Source: Nymphaea colorata (taxonomy: Eukaryota; Streptophyta; Magnoliopsida; Nymphaeales; Nymphaeaceae). Taken from it: a stretch of 64,000 bases of DNA. This document shows positions 1 to 11,976 of this stretch, piece by piece. Where the stretch lies: assembly GCF_008831285.2 (NCBI RefSeq), contig NC_045141.1, positions 12,944,106 through 13,008,105 on the forward strand, written 5' to 3'. Position 1 is the stretch's first letter. Every line of letters begins with the position of its first letter. The position numbers and the translations under genes were made by a program. The notes under the pieces were generated by a model that saw nothing but the letters and a program-made list of their open reading frames with translations, was not told where the DNA came from and made no database searches.

Positions 1-712
1 CTTACTAGGACCTGTTAGCGTATGGGGATCGGGTCTGTTCAGACCCGATCCTTTGTGAAGATTCTTACAGGACCGTAACAGAAAAACTGATTCTTAGACT
101 CGCTAAAGACAATGAGATATGTTATATGGTTTACCTATTGAACAAACCCCATGAATACGATCCCAAAGTATGTTCAGATCTGATCTCACCTAAATTGCTT
201 TCGATCATACACTCTTGAAAACCTGAAACTTCCAATTCATTGATCTTGCATGTCCAGCTAAGTTGCTTCGACAAAAACCTTTCTGGGCAGCCTAACTCAG
301 TGTTAGTGAACTTTCACCGATCAGCTACACTTCAGAATAAAATAGGACTTGACTACCTGGCAAACCATTATCTAAGATCAAAATCGTCATGGTCTTAATT
401 AATCCCTCTTAATTAATCCCATTGTATGAGATGAAAGTTGTTACTTTCCCAGCACACGTTTCCAAGCAGATAACAGAAAGGCAAGGAAAGCCGTGCAAAT
501 TACACTGTTGGAGTTACAAAATTAAAAGGAGAAAAGAAAAAATCAAAGCACAGACAACATTGAGCGTTGCTCCTAAACGCTGGCCAAAGAGGCTCCCCGT
601 CTTAACTGTCTTTTTCAAATACACAGAAGAACTGTAACTTCGACGACCCAAAATTCACACATAAAAGGGCACTCCAAATAATGCAAAAAACAGCAAAATA
701 TAGGGCATAGAA
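1..712. other. 3' flank of the AP-1 sigma gene
   Basis: This stretch lies beyond the stop codon of the minus-strand AP-1 sigma gene. It presumably holds that gene's 3' UTR next to 712, but I could not place a polyadenylation signal. The remainder is AT-rich with no coding exon that I recognise, apart from the palindrome near the left edge. Confidence 0.5.
26..51. repeat. perfect short palindrome
   Basis: Two 12-base arms, GGATCGGGTCTG and its exact reverse complement, are separated by TT. It lies downstream of the AP-1 sigma gene. No run of T follows that would suggest a Pol III terminator, and no function is assigned. Confidence 0.6.
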
Positions 713-3700
713 CTACTTTGTTGCTTGCGCAATTATATTGCTTAAAGAATTAGCCTGCTCTTTAGCACTTTCCACTAAAGAATCCTGCATTCAAATCCAA
801 ATTCAGTACAGTGAGTCAAGTCAAGCAAGCATCCTGAAACTGCAGATCATAACAAACCTGTGCAGCTATAAGTCTTGCAACAGTTTTCTTGCTTGACTCT
901 TGAAGTTCACCGGCAATCAAAAGCTCATCCAGGATGAAGTATGCCTAAATGTTCATAAGAAACCAACATTAGGAAAAATCAGAAAAAGAAGGAAGGAAAC
1001 CAAAACAACTTATCTGAAAAACTGAGATTTCCAAAAAATGACCAAACACAGCAGACTAAGAATCTTAACAAATTTATAAAGAACAGGTCAACAAAGTTTG
1101 TGGACAAAGTCACATATGAGCTGTTTTATACACCAATAGCATTGATAATTCTCTTGCAATGTAGATTTTCCTGGGATTGGAAGAAAACCTAAACTATCTT
1201 GCAAGATAAAACAAATGCTAGTGTGTGGCATGGGTATTGTGTGTGTGCATAGAGAATGCCAAAAAAATAATAATAATTTGATTGCAAATGATACCTTGTG
1301 GAAATTGAATATCAAGTCCAACTCACATACCTGAGGAAACATAAAGAAGTATTAAGATAGTCTTTCATACAAAAAAAACCAATGTCTAGAGACAATGATG
1401 GCATTCAGAGGCTTACACTGCCAAAATAGCGATCAAGTATCTCAACAAAATGATGTATTATTTCAAGTACTTCCAGTTCATTGTCATCCTGATCTATGCA
1501 CATACAGAAGTAAAGGCTAGCATATCTGCAAGCCACCCAATTATCCAGATTATCAGGTAAGGAATGTCAATAATGGAACCAATGTGTCTCTTACCTTTTA
1601 TAGACAACTTTGTACCCTCTCCACTCAACAAAGTTACAAAGCTTTGGGCCTCTCGTGAGAATAAGACCACTGAGCTCTCGAATTACCTTCAGAAATATAA
1701 AGAAGAAAATATAAACATCTGTGCAGTATGAAATTATTAATATTAAACGTAAACATGCACTGAAGATATTTGTCCTTCTATCAATTAACAACAATATCAT
1801 AATATTCTGAAAATATTGTCAGGAAAAAATTGCCATGATATTATCCCTAGAATTCATAGTAAAAAAAGTACATCCAAATTTATATTTTTAAGTATATGAT
1901 TTCCTTATTTTTGTCAACTTGATATCTTTATGTCATCATTGCTTTCTCTCAGATAGGTGCAGATGCAGGGTGTAGGGTGAGTGCAGATGTGGATTGTATC
2001 ATCTTATAAAAACTCAGGGGGGCACAGCAAGAGTATACTGGTCCCACTCTCTCCATATCGAGATTCGCAACTACCAATCAATGAACTATGAAGAACATTT
2101 CTGATAAAAAAATTATGGTAAAAAATAAGATATCAATTGTTGTTCAATACTCAATAACTGAAAAAAAAATTATTTCAAATTGTATGCAGAACATCAAGGT
2201 GTTGCTTTCAGTAAGGCCAATCAAGCAATTAAAAAAGATGATACAATAAATTGACCAGCAAAGCCAAACAAGAAGAAACTATACTACAGTACCACGGAAA
2301 ATCATAATATCAAAAGCAAAAGAATATCTAGAAAGGGCATCTGGAAAAGAGCTAAACAATTTATATGATTCATTTAATTGCCACAACTTAAGCCAAAGCT
2401 AAGCCTAATGTGCAGATTACATGTTGACAGATTCAGGTGGGTGCTAAAGAGAGCACACAGCATGGCTGACCATTGAACTTGGTGACTCAGCCTGATCCTG
2501 ATCACACCCATAGTAGACATACAACACCGCCTGATGCACATGCAATACAGGTGCATGTACAAGCCCAAATTTCTCTATTCTTTACATTTTTTTTGTTCTC
2601 CTTTACAAGCTCACAAAGACATTTGCCATTTCAGACAAACAGTACAGCTCAATGTCCTTCAGAATCATTTCTCTCAGTGCCAGAAATAAACATCAGTAGA
2701 ATATAGTGAAAAGGAATCATAAAGTTTTGTTAGCTAACCTGGAAGAACAAGGGTTTTAGAGGTGCCAAGACAAAAAAATCAACTGAAACTTCTTCAACCA
2801 TTTACATAAGCAAAACTACCTTAGTGTTAGTCTTAGTTGCATTCTTTTTAGATTGTAACCAGAAGAGAAGTGATAGTAAATAAACTAGATACATGTCAAA
2901 GTAGCTAGTTCTCAAAAGCATAAAACATCAATAGTTGAAATGATTCAGGCATATTGTAGCATCTTATATCTAGGATAAGAATCTAGCTCCAAGGTCAAGC
3001 AAACAACAAAACTAAACTACCAAAGAGACAAGACACAGAGAATGCTGCATGAAAATTACACAACTTGACCTGCTTACCTTCGTCCTCTCCTTCTGTGAAT
3101 AAGGTGAATACCATTTTGTTAGCCTCACCTTGCCTTGGCGACTGATCAGAAGCACAAAGTGAATCTGTGTGACATATTATAGATGTTTAATTGTTATACA
3201 GTGTATAACAAAAATGAAAAGCAAAGTATCTCCTTCCACTAAAAAAGAAGCAGCTTTCACTTTAGGCTTATTAGTTGCAGAAATTAAGAATAATTAATAT
3301 AACATGAAAGTTTTATAATAACTAAGCAATTATGGTAAACATTGAAAAGAAAAATGCCTGGCACAACAACAATACATACTAACGTGCAAGAAATCCATAC
3401 ACAAGTCTTTGGAGAAAGCATGTTAGAATGGAAAGTAAACACCACTTGTAAGTTAATATACTCAATTGGCCAAAATCAAATAAGACCAATTACAAAACCC
3501 TTCTCAAATTGGCAAAAACTGAACAAGATCAATTACGAACCCAAAAACGTTAACTCTAAACTGGGTAGCATTTTTACTCATGTCCCACCTTTGCTTTTTT
3601 TTTTTGTGTCAATATTGCAGTACTCCTAAAGTGATTGCAGGTTACTCAGTGAAGATTTTATTTTGTACTTTTTCAGTTCTTCTTTTTATTCATATGATGT

Positions 3701-5498
3701 TTGACTGTTTGAAACATTTTTAGGGCAAGATTTTTTCAAGTGAAAGCTTAAGCATAACTTTCAAGGATATTTCTTAAATATTAATTTGAATAAGTGTGGA
3801 AGGAAGTGTATGAAAAGAAAGAAAGGAGAGAAGCATTTACTACGAATATCCAACCATGCAACCAAAGATATAAGCTTTGCCATGTAAGATAGGGAATATG
3901 ATAACACTTAAGGGGTCGTTTGGCAGCAGGGACACATTGTGAGTGTCCCATAAACCTACCTCAAAGAACAATGTGTCCCTGCTGCCAAACAACCCCTAAA
4001 AGAGATAGGAAAACTGAAGGAGAAACCCAAAAGCAAGTGATGCTTCTGAATAAAAAAAAGTTGTAAGTCTAGACTGTCGACTCACTCACTAGTGACATGA
4101 AGAAAATCTAAATGCACCAAATAAGTGGCTGCCATGAACAAAAAGCTGCGGTTATCCTGGTGAATGAGCAACCAGATGAGGAAAGGCTTAAAAATGTCAC
4201 AGTAAGTTGAGCTTATGAATATTCAAGGGAGATTTGATATCTTTGTTCGACCATGATATAAAAGTTTCATTGGCTTTTACATAAAGCTCTACATTTCATG
4301 AGAAAATGCTAGCCTGCTTGATAACTCTCATGTTGGATCAAAATATTTTTTTCATGTTATCACGACCAGTTTTTATGTTATCGTAGCATCTTTTACTTTT
4401 TTTCATATTCATGAACGAAAGTCAGTTGCCATCTCAGGCTACAGCTTTGTATTAAGTACGGGTAAATTGTTCATTATTGTTTATAATTTCATACTTAGAA
4501 TATTGCATGTTCAATTTGAGTCCTTTTTTCCCCTCTTCTCTAAGATTCTCACGATATGGGCATTATATTCAATTTTAGATTGAATAGTTAATATGTGTAA
4601 CTTTATAACATTCACAATCAGTTTGCCTCATTCCCAACAGAAGGATATGAAATTGCTTAACAGCCAAGGCGCATGAAAGCCAACTCTATGGAACACACAA
4701 AAAAAAAAAAAAAATCAGCAAGTGGTTTTCTAGACGCAGAAAGCAGGCAAGAGATTGGCTTCTCAAGACAATGGTTCGAGAGCTCTTTGTGCTCAAATAC
4801 TTGCCGTCACATCTACGACGAGCTAAAAGATTCCCCATGAAAAATGGCCCACTTTCCACCACACGAAATGATTTTTCAAATGGTTTTTCACGTTAACTAC
4901 CGATGAAGCATTAAAACTTAAATCTCTATAAGACTTGAATTGCATCATCAAAGCTTTTCAACCAATTCACCAGAACCAACAATTAAGTAGCCTAAATCCT
5001 GCAAAAACTATTACCCTCAAGTATGCCATCTGCAATCGCCGCAGCAAGAACAGGCATGACCATGAACACCTTTTAACCATGAATTTACCACTGCCCATGT
5101 AACGACCGTAAAATCTTCAATATAACAAATTATACTAGATGTTTATACAGTTAGCGTGTAGGGGTCGAGTATGCCCAAGGGAGATTTCTTCCTTTTTCGT
5201 TTCCCCTAAGGACTTTCTGTAATTGGAAATGTCGGTTAACTCTAATTCTAAGTCATTTTTCAAAAACATAAAAAATACATATTCATCGCGTCCTCGTCCA
5301 ACTACCTAATACATCCCAAGCCCTTTCGTTCCGATAGATCTTAACCTAATTCATCAGATCTCATCATACTCTTCTGATAAAACAAAGACGTTTTCACAAT
5401 TTCCCATTTTATCATCCACTCAAAAAAGCAAAAACGTGAAATAAAACAAGAATCAAGGATCCAGATGCTAAAGAGAGGACCGGAACAGAGAGTACCAT
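713..5498 (-). CDS. AP1S: AP-1 complex subunit sigma (clathrin adaptor small subunit), 7 coding exons
   Basis: This encodes the small sigma subunit of the AP-1 clathrin adaptor, which sorts cargo at the trans-Golgi network and early endosome. Coding exons in transcript order are 5496-5498, 3078-3164, 1595-1686, 1417-1525, 1295-1330, 858-944 and 713-784. Together they make 486 nt, or 161 residues plus TAG, the usual family length. Recognisable segments are [19 protein letters not shown] at the N-terminus, [50 protein letters not shown], and the C-terminal helices with [19 protein letters not shown] and SNIIAQATK. All junctions are GT-AG and keep frame. Exon 2 has no methionine before IHFV, so the start must come from upstream; CGAT-ATG|GTACTC at 5490-5500 supplies an ATG followed directly by a 5' splice site. 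That single-codon exon is my inference. The rest of the assignment is firm. AP-2 sigma is less likely by sequence. Confidence 0.93.
3912..3996. mobile_element. PIF/Harbinger (Tourist)-like MITE in AP1S intron 1
   Basis: This 85-bp foldback has terminal inverted repeats of about 29 bp that match at 28 positions (GGGGTYGTTTGGCAGCAGGG and onward). The central loop is about 27 bp. It is flanked on both sides by TAA (3909-3911 and 3997-3999). A 3-bp TAA target duplication with G-rich ends is typical of Tourist/PIF-Harbinger MITEs. It lies in the 2.3-kb first intron. Confidence 0.8.
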
Positions 5499-6060
5499 AT
5501 CGCTGGACGGATCTTGTCGAACCGCAGGGGTAATAGGAGAAAACGAGGGCAATAGCAACAGCGACGGCGGATCGGAGGAGCGGCGACCGTGGCGTTGGCG
5601 GATGCTGCCCTGTCTTCCCTGCCGGTCAGATGCCAAAAATGAATATATTAGGGCAACAGAGAAAAGGAGGGCATCAGAGAGCAAGAGAGAAAGGGAGAAA
5701 GAGAGAAAGGGAGATGCCACAGAACCTGCGAGCGACGGTGATTAGGGCACTGATTTGGGAGAAGACGAGGGCATCAGAGAGCAAGAGAGAAAGAGGGAAA
5801 GATCACCGGCAGAGGAGCGGAGCAGCGACGGTGAGTGCGGCGACGGTGGGAGCGGCCTCTGGTGCGACAGTGAGAAGCGACAGGGTCGAGCGGGGAGGAG
5901 CTGCGGGCGGAGGGAGGAAATGAGGGGGAAGGGTGTCGAGCGCGGGTGAGATTCCACCCGCTCCCATTTTACGGGGTGAATTTCACCACGTTTGCCCCAC
6001 TTTTAGTGGGGCGGGTGAAATTTCACCTATTCTTTCGAAAAAAAAAAAAACTTCAACCGA
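5499..6060 (-). promoter_or_regulatory. 5' UTR and promoter region of AP1S
   Basis: This GC- and GA-rich block lies immediately upstream of the inferred start codon, on the transcribed minus strand. It probably holds the 5' UTR and proximal promoter. It contains an imperfect internal duplication: a 27-base GAGGGCATCAGAGAGCAAGA-type unit near 5667 recurs near 5768, and GACGGCGG/GCGACGG-type sequence also recurs. The open frames here are purine-rich low-complexity sequence without homology that I recognise. I cannot place the transcription start. Confidence 0.4.
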
Positions 6061-6651
6061 TCAATCAAACGTCCCCTTAACATACGTGAACTTAAGTAGC
6101 CGACTTCCGGCTTGCTAACGTACCGGAGTAGCATGTGTGTTCGGGTCGGGAATGTTCCACCGTTTCCATGTTGAGTATTTTCATATTTTTATAAAAATAA
6201 TTTTGTTCATATTTCATTTGTTTTTTTTCTTTTTGGGTTTTTAATTTGATCATCTCCGGCTCTTAAGACATAGTCTCATGCTAGGGCCAAACGTACAACA
6301 ATGCCAAAAGTAATATAGTCAATTAAAAAGTTTTCAAATTTGAGTATGCTAATGCAATGACACTAAAACATTAATCCGTTCAAATTTCATTGACGCTGTT
6401 TTTCTCAAACGAGAATAGATAGAGGTTATATTTTCTCACTTGTTTTTATTTATTTTCTTTCTCTTACATGTTTTTTTTTTTATTAAGACCAAACAGTTTA
6501 GAAAAGCGACCGGAGGCTCCATCATTTTCATTGTTTTTGGGGTTATGAATTGTATTGGTATGAATGACGGCAACGGTGCACCTTTCAACTTATGGACCGC
6601 ATTTCACTTTTAAGATACAAACACATAGCACCAAAAATATAACAGAATAAA

Positions 6652-6729
6652 GCTAGAGATCTGTCTCTTTGCAAGCCCCCAACTCGATCAGCTAGAGATC
6701 TGTCTCTTTGTAAGCCCCCAAACAGATAA
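6652..6729. repeat. 39-bp tandem duplication
   Basis: The unit beginning GCTAGAGATCTGTCTCTTTG and ending near AAGCCCCCAA is present twice, offset by 39 bp. The copies differ at C/T in the middle and diverge at the end of the second copy. Confidence 0.7.
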
Positions 6730-6938
6730 TCTCTCTCTCACTCTCACCTTAAATTAAGACCAAATAGAGATCAATTTGCATGCTATGCTTATAATATGAG
6801 AATCTATTTAAGGACCTACAATATTTTAGTTATAATTTGAAATACTTGTCTCGTCTTTTAGAGTTTTCTAATATGAACTACCGTTATGAAGCCTAGTGAC
6901 TGTTACTTCGTATAGCAGAGCAATGTCAGTCATAAGGG

Positions 6939-7245
6939 TATGTTTGATGATATCAGAATTGTGGACTTATGGAATTAAAATTATTATTTTTGCTGAAATG
7001 GAAATTGCACTATCAAACAAAAAATTTAGACCCAAGAATTATATGCTCATTCTTGAATTAAGATATGAAATTATAATTTTAACTTATACGGTGGAACTAT
7101 GATTCCAAAATTTTAGATTTTTTTCATTTCTATTTAAGGTATATGTTATGATGCCTTTAATTCATCAATTCTATAATTTTGACTCCAGTTTTATCGAAGA
7201 CATAGTTTTCAATTTTGGAATCAAAATTCAAGACTATCAAACATA
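6939..7245. mobile_element. decayed foldback element (MITE-like)
   Basis: TATGTTTGAT at 6939 is matched by its reverse complement ATCAAACATA ending at 7245, with partly matching AT-rich sequence further in. The gap between arms is about 300 bp and contains no coding sequence. No clear target duplication is visible, so the class is unknown and the boundaries are approximate. Confidence 0.35.
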
Positions 7246-7689
7246 AATAAAAAATAGAACTGAAATTTTCATTCTGATTTCAATTTGAGGTAAAACTTTG
7301 TTTTCAAAATTCAAGGTCATCAAATGGCTCTTATAGTTGTGAGTATGAAATATGAGTTTAGTTTGTGAAAAATCAAACATATTGAAATAAATTGTCTCCT
7401 AATATAAGATAGAATTTAGAGCTATAAAATTTGAACGGAAATTATACCAACAATGGAGAAGGTTGCAAATACGAAAGTAACTATGCAAATTGGCATTAGG
7501 GGGAGTGTCCAAATCAAGGGACATTTTTTTGCATTTCAAAGTTCCAGAAAATGAAAGATTTTGTTGGTGAAGTTATCAACATTTGGAAGGTGCTATGAAT
7601 GACCAAGGAGAGCTGCTACGTTTTGAAAGAGTACCATGTTCATGCCATTTCTTATTTGTAGCCCCCTAGCTTCCCCCTTAAAACATTGT

Positions 7690-7890
7690 CTCTCTCTGTC
7701 ATAGGTAGCGCAACCGATCGTGTTGGATGACCTGTTATAGCCAGGTCCTTAGTTCGATTCTTAGAAGGTGTTATCTTGATGGTATTGAAGAGTAGTATTG
7801 ATCTTAAGATTAGAGTGCCATTACGAGGCCAAGTAGACCGGTTCTTGTCCTTCCTCTTATCTTCTTGCCCCTCTCTCTCTCTCTCTCTCT
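7690..7890 (+). mobile_element. probable tRNA-derived SINE
   Basis: TAGCGCAACCGA at 7705-7716 fits the Pol III A box at 11 of 12 positions. AGTTCGATTC at 7751-7760 fits the B box about 46 bases further on, the spacing found in tRNA genes. The block resembles an initiator-methionine tRNA (GCGCA, GCGTG-like and CAGGTCC segments), but the arms no longer pair, so it is not a functional tRNA gene. It continues into unrelated sequence ending in a (CT)n tract, as in a SINE body and tail. The 3' boundary is a guess. Confidence 0.45.
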
Positions 7891-9122
7891 CATACAAGAC
7901 ACCAAGCTACGTTTGGATTGATGTGGGCAAAAAACTTTTTTTTTTTCATATTGGTGCCTTTAACTTCCATTTATATATATTGTTACCCTTGAAGCCAAGC
8001 AAATTGTTTGCTATACACTTTCACTGTCTAACATGCAATGTGTCTTCCCCCTTAAAGGTATGTGAGTTACAGACACAATATGGAGGCATTAAGGTGCCAT
8101 ATTAGTGAAATTTGTATATTTGTTGCTATTTTTACCATGTCTCATTCAACAGTTGAACCATAATATATTTGTTGCTACCCCAATTTATTGATTGGGAAGC
8201 ATAAACTAAATTCATGTAGACATCACCACCACAAACAATACCCAACTAGATCAACATTAAAAGCTTACCAAAAGTCAAATTAGAGTTTATAGATCAAATG
8301 AAGTTGTACAAATTTTAAATATTTACAATCCAAGATTCACAATCCAGTACTACTATCTCAAAGAGCGCTACAAGAATGTACCTTAGCGGCACAAGATAAA
8401 ACGACAAGCATCGGAAACACCTTGTATTCCCTAACACGAGCTAAGGAAACGTCAGGGAAGGTGTCTTTTGTTTTTTAACTAATGCTGGTTTTGTACTCGT
8501 CACAAATAGTCTAAGCAATTAGATTTCGGTAACGGGATTGTTCTATCCAGGGGTGCCGGCCGGCAGGAGCCTTGGCTTCCCTTAAAAAGAAATATATTGA
8601 AACTATAATTCGGCCCCTCACTAAAAATTCTTTCACTTCGCCCCTTGATTTACTTGTGAAAAACAAAGACCAATTAAAACAATCAGTGCCGGTGGTATGT
8701 GGTGGGCACGCCACTATTTACTGACGCATTTTTTCACGGGACCAATTCTTTGTACTATTACCAACACGTTTTTTCACGTCGCTCACTATAGTTTTTTTTG
8801 ACTACCTGGCCACCATTTTTTGTGACACTTTTTTTTTCCTGCTTTCTGTGACATGAAGATTGCATCAGTAATAACATCCTCGCCAATACATGCATGTTTC
8901 GTTAGTGAAAGCAACGGCAATGACCTTTTTTCAATTGGCATTTGAGATTGTGTTGGTATAAATGTTAGTAAAGGTTTTACTGATATTTTAGCAATTTTTA
9001 CTGACTTTTTTCTTTGTCGTTAAAGGGCCTTTTCTTTGTGCGATAAATCTTTCTAGGTATCGTCCTCAAGGTTGCTACATCAAACATACCAATAAATTCT
9101 CTTTTAAACCATTTCACGTGCA

Positions 9123-9154
9123 TGCTACATGCAATATATATATATATATATATT
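9123..9154. repeat. (TA)n microsatellite
   Basis: A short run of alternating TA in intergenic sequence. Confidence 0.7.
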
Positions 9155-9839
9155 CTTGCCTTGTTAACTTCATGCAAGACATGCAGCAACAGCTGAAAAA
9201 GCAAATGAGCAAATAAAAAAATTGGTAAGTTATAATTTGGCGCATAGGTCTCATAAAAATCTCATTCCTTGTTAAATAGCTCAGTTGTTGGCAGTGGTGG
9301 CAGAAATCTTTAGCTAAGAAGAACTAAAAGTTTACAATTAGGATGCATTTTCTAAAAGCGTTCCCTTGTGGGACTCACTACTTTGATAGTGATAATAGTA
9401 ACAACACTGAAAAAGAACAAATTGAAAAAGGTTGGGCATGTTCATGGTTTGGGTTTTCTTGCCATCAAGATGGCTCAGTGTTGGACTCTAGCAGTCTGGC
9501 CCAGATATGGACCTAACACTGTTATATCAGCAATGGTAGTGAAACCAGCCATTTTCTTTTACTTTTTTGGAAAGGGATTCCCAAAACTTTGATCTTAGAC
9601 ACGTGGTGCAATTTTACTTATTTTATGGATGGAATATTTTTTCGTGACAAGCAATAACATTTTTATTAATGGTTAATTGTGACTTATGGTTTGAGCTTTA
9701 GAAGGTAAAAAAAAAAAAAATGAATTTTTATTCTAAAAGCTCATGTCCAACATTACTTGGCTTACAGAGGGCAACCCTGACAGGCAGATTTTTTTCAGTC
9801 ATGAGCTAATGCAATAAAATGGAAGAATGAGACCTTAAG

Positions 9840-10075
9840 CTGGCTGGGCATTGGTTCTGGTATCGGCTCGACGATCAGGCCCAAAAAAAGGCATAGTGGG
9901 CCGGCTCGGGTTGGCCCGATATGTGTTTTTTAATATCATTTTTTATAGTGATATGTATTTTATTACAGTTAATTATATTTATGTATTGTTTGTATTTAAA
10001 AATATATTTGTTATTTTAACCTAGTCGGGCCGGGCCCAGGCTCGAGGTTTGGGTGTCTCGGGTCAACGGTGTGGG
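9840..10075. repeat. GGGCC-rich dispersed repeat, copy 1
   Basis: GC-rich ends (GGCTGGGCATTGG at the left, GTCGGGCCGGGCCCAGGCTC at the right) surround an AT-rich core with TTAATTATATTTATGTATT. The same arrangement recurs near 39312-39620, inside the copia element, so this is a family of non-autonomous repeats. Boundaries are approximate and no target duplication was found. Confidence 0.55.
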
Positions 10076-10566
10076 GAAGCTCAAAGAAGCTTATTATACC
10101 CCCTAGAACTCAAGGTACCAAAAAACCTTAGCAGTTAGAAAGCAAATTGTTTATCTTACACGGGTAGATTATGTTTCACTTAGGGAGAAGAGTTTAGCTT
10201 TAAGAATAATTATTTCATAAAAAATGAGCTAATTAAATAGATATAAAATTTGTAAACCCAGAAAAATTTATCTGAGGAAAAGTGTTCCAAAACTATATGG
10301 TGGTTCATTGAGAGCTTGCTCAAAAAATAATTCAAACTTGAAAAATATGGGATTACAGAGTTTCACTAATTGGGGTGAGAATAAAAGCTATTTCATCCCA
10401 CCACCCAATTAAAAGCGAAAGTCCTCATTCCTTGTGGTACATACCTACTTTCATGCCTAGGAATTATAATAAAGTAACATATCAATACTGTAAATTTTGA
10501 TTGTCTTTGCACTAGAGATGATCGATTCACAATAGCCCATATGAACCTTAAAAAACTAACCTAAAA

Positions 10567-10682
10567 TTTAAACTATTTTTTAATTATATTTTATTAATGT
10601 AACAATGTTTATTTATTATCCACCTTTAAACTATTTTTTAATTATATTTTATTAATGTAACAATGTTTATTTATTATCCACC
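10567..10682. repeat. 58-bp tandem duplication
   Basis: Two essentially identical 58-bp units beginning TTTAAACTATTTTTTAATTA lie head to tail (10567-10624 and 10625-10682). The near identity suggests a recent slippage or duplication event. Confidence 0.85.
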
Positions 10683-11976
10683 CAAAGAGTTCGTTATCAA
10701 TTACAAGATCAATTTATTATTCAATATATGTTGACTGATTGTCCCACAAAAACAAATTACTTACCGGATGCGTAGGAGCCGGGAGTTTCCACCGAGAAAG
10801 CACCGGATGGGATCATCGTTGATTGACTATGACTTCTAAGTTCTATCATTCTAAACCAACTAGAAAAAGGCTCCGGCGAGTTATATATATAAAGTGTGTA
10901 TAAAACTTTTATTTTAGTTTGCTTTTCACTCTTTGTAAGTAATCATTAATTTATATATTAAAGCAAGCAGATCCAGCTACCTTAATTTTTGTAGTTTGCC
11001 AGCCTATAGCCTCTCACATTCACAACCTCTAAAATACATCGTTCAATTTTGATAATGAAGTTATAAAAACTAATCATGAATTAATTTTACGTTTTCAACA
11101 AATCCCATTACCCACTTAACCTAATGTAAAAGGACAAAAAAATAAGAAACATAAATAGAATTATTAATCTTTTTAATTGTTAACAAGTTCGTCATGTAAG
11201 TGATCATTTCAACATTTTCTAACTAATGATGTACGCATAAGGTAAGGATATGTGGAATTGTCATTTCAAAATTTGTTAACAAAGAAATTAATTTTGACAA
11301 GGAAGTTGCACCTGCTTGTCAAAGGGATAAATCATATTTAAGTTGAAATGGATGCTATTAATAATAAAGAAAAACCACTTTTGAGATGATAATCTTGGAT
11401 TAGTTTTACATGCTTTATCTGTAACTAGATTAACCAAAATTTTTTCTACGATAAAATACTGTTCAATTCATAAAACAATCTCAAGAGTATAAAGTAAATT
11501 CAATTGTGATGCCAAAGGGACTGAAAATTAACCGTGAGGAGTAAAAAGAGGGCAACAACCGGAGCAAAGCGACAAAGGCCGTGAAAAGCGAAAAAGGACG
11601 GCGACGGCCTAAAGCCAGCGAGTTCCTGATTGATTTTGGTCCGTTGATCTCCCAACGGATGGTCAAGTAACAGGAGAAGGTCCGCCGCAAATCTTGCTGG
11701 CTGCCATTAACCGGACCTGTGTTTGTGTCTGGTTAAATGGAGGCAGAGGGAAAAAACTAAAAAGTGAAAAGAAAAATGGAGGTCGTTTAAAGGGGACGAG
11801 GGTTGTGGCCCTTGTGGGTGTTAGGTGTGCCGTGGCGGTGGGGCATAGGGCGGAGACGGCTTGAAGCACAAGCTTTCTTCCTTCCCACTTCCCCCACCCA
11901 CAAGCCACAACGACCTTTCCAAGCACCACAAGCAAGGGAGGGGAGGATTGGGTCGTCAAAGGTCAAGAGGCGTTAA

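Larger units (their letters stand above)
6061..11976. other. intergenic region between AP1S and SPNS
   Basis: About 5.9 kb separates two divergently transcribed genes. It is mostly AT-rich and without coding signal. It contains short tandem duplications, a foldback near 7 kb, a probable tRNA-derived SINE, a GGGCC-rich repeat near 9.9 kb and a 58-bp tandem duplication, all listed separately. The last few hundred bases before 11977 are GC-richer and should include the SPNS promoter and 5' UTR. No TATA box is convincing enough to call. Confidence 0.5.

Noticed and set aside
5630..5957. Several overlapping Arg/Glu/Ser-rich frames upstream of AP1S
   Set aside because: Purine-rich low-complexity leader DNA is open in several frames on both strands.
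7700..7772. Functional tRNA gene
   Set aside because: A and B boxes are present, but the acceptor and anticodon stems do not pair and there is no clean terminator, so it is treated as a SINE head.
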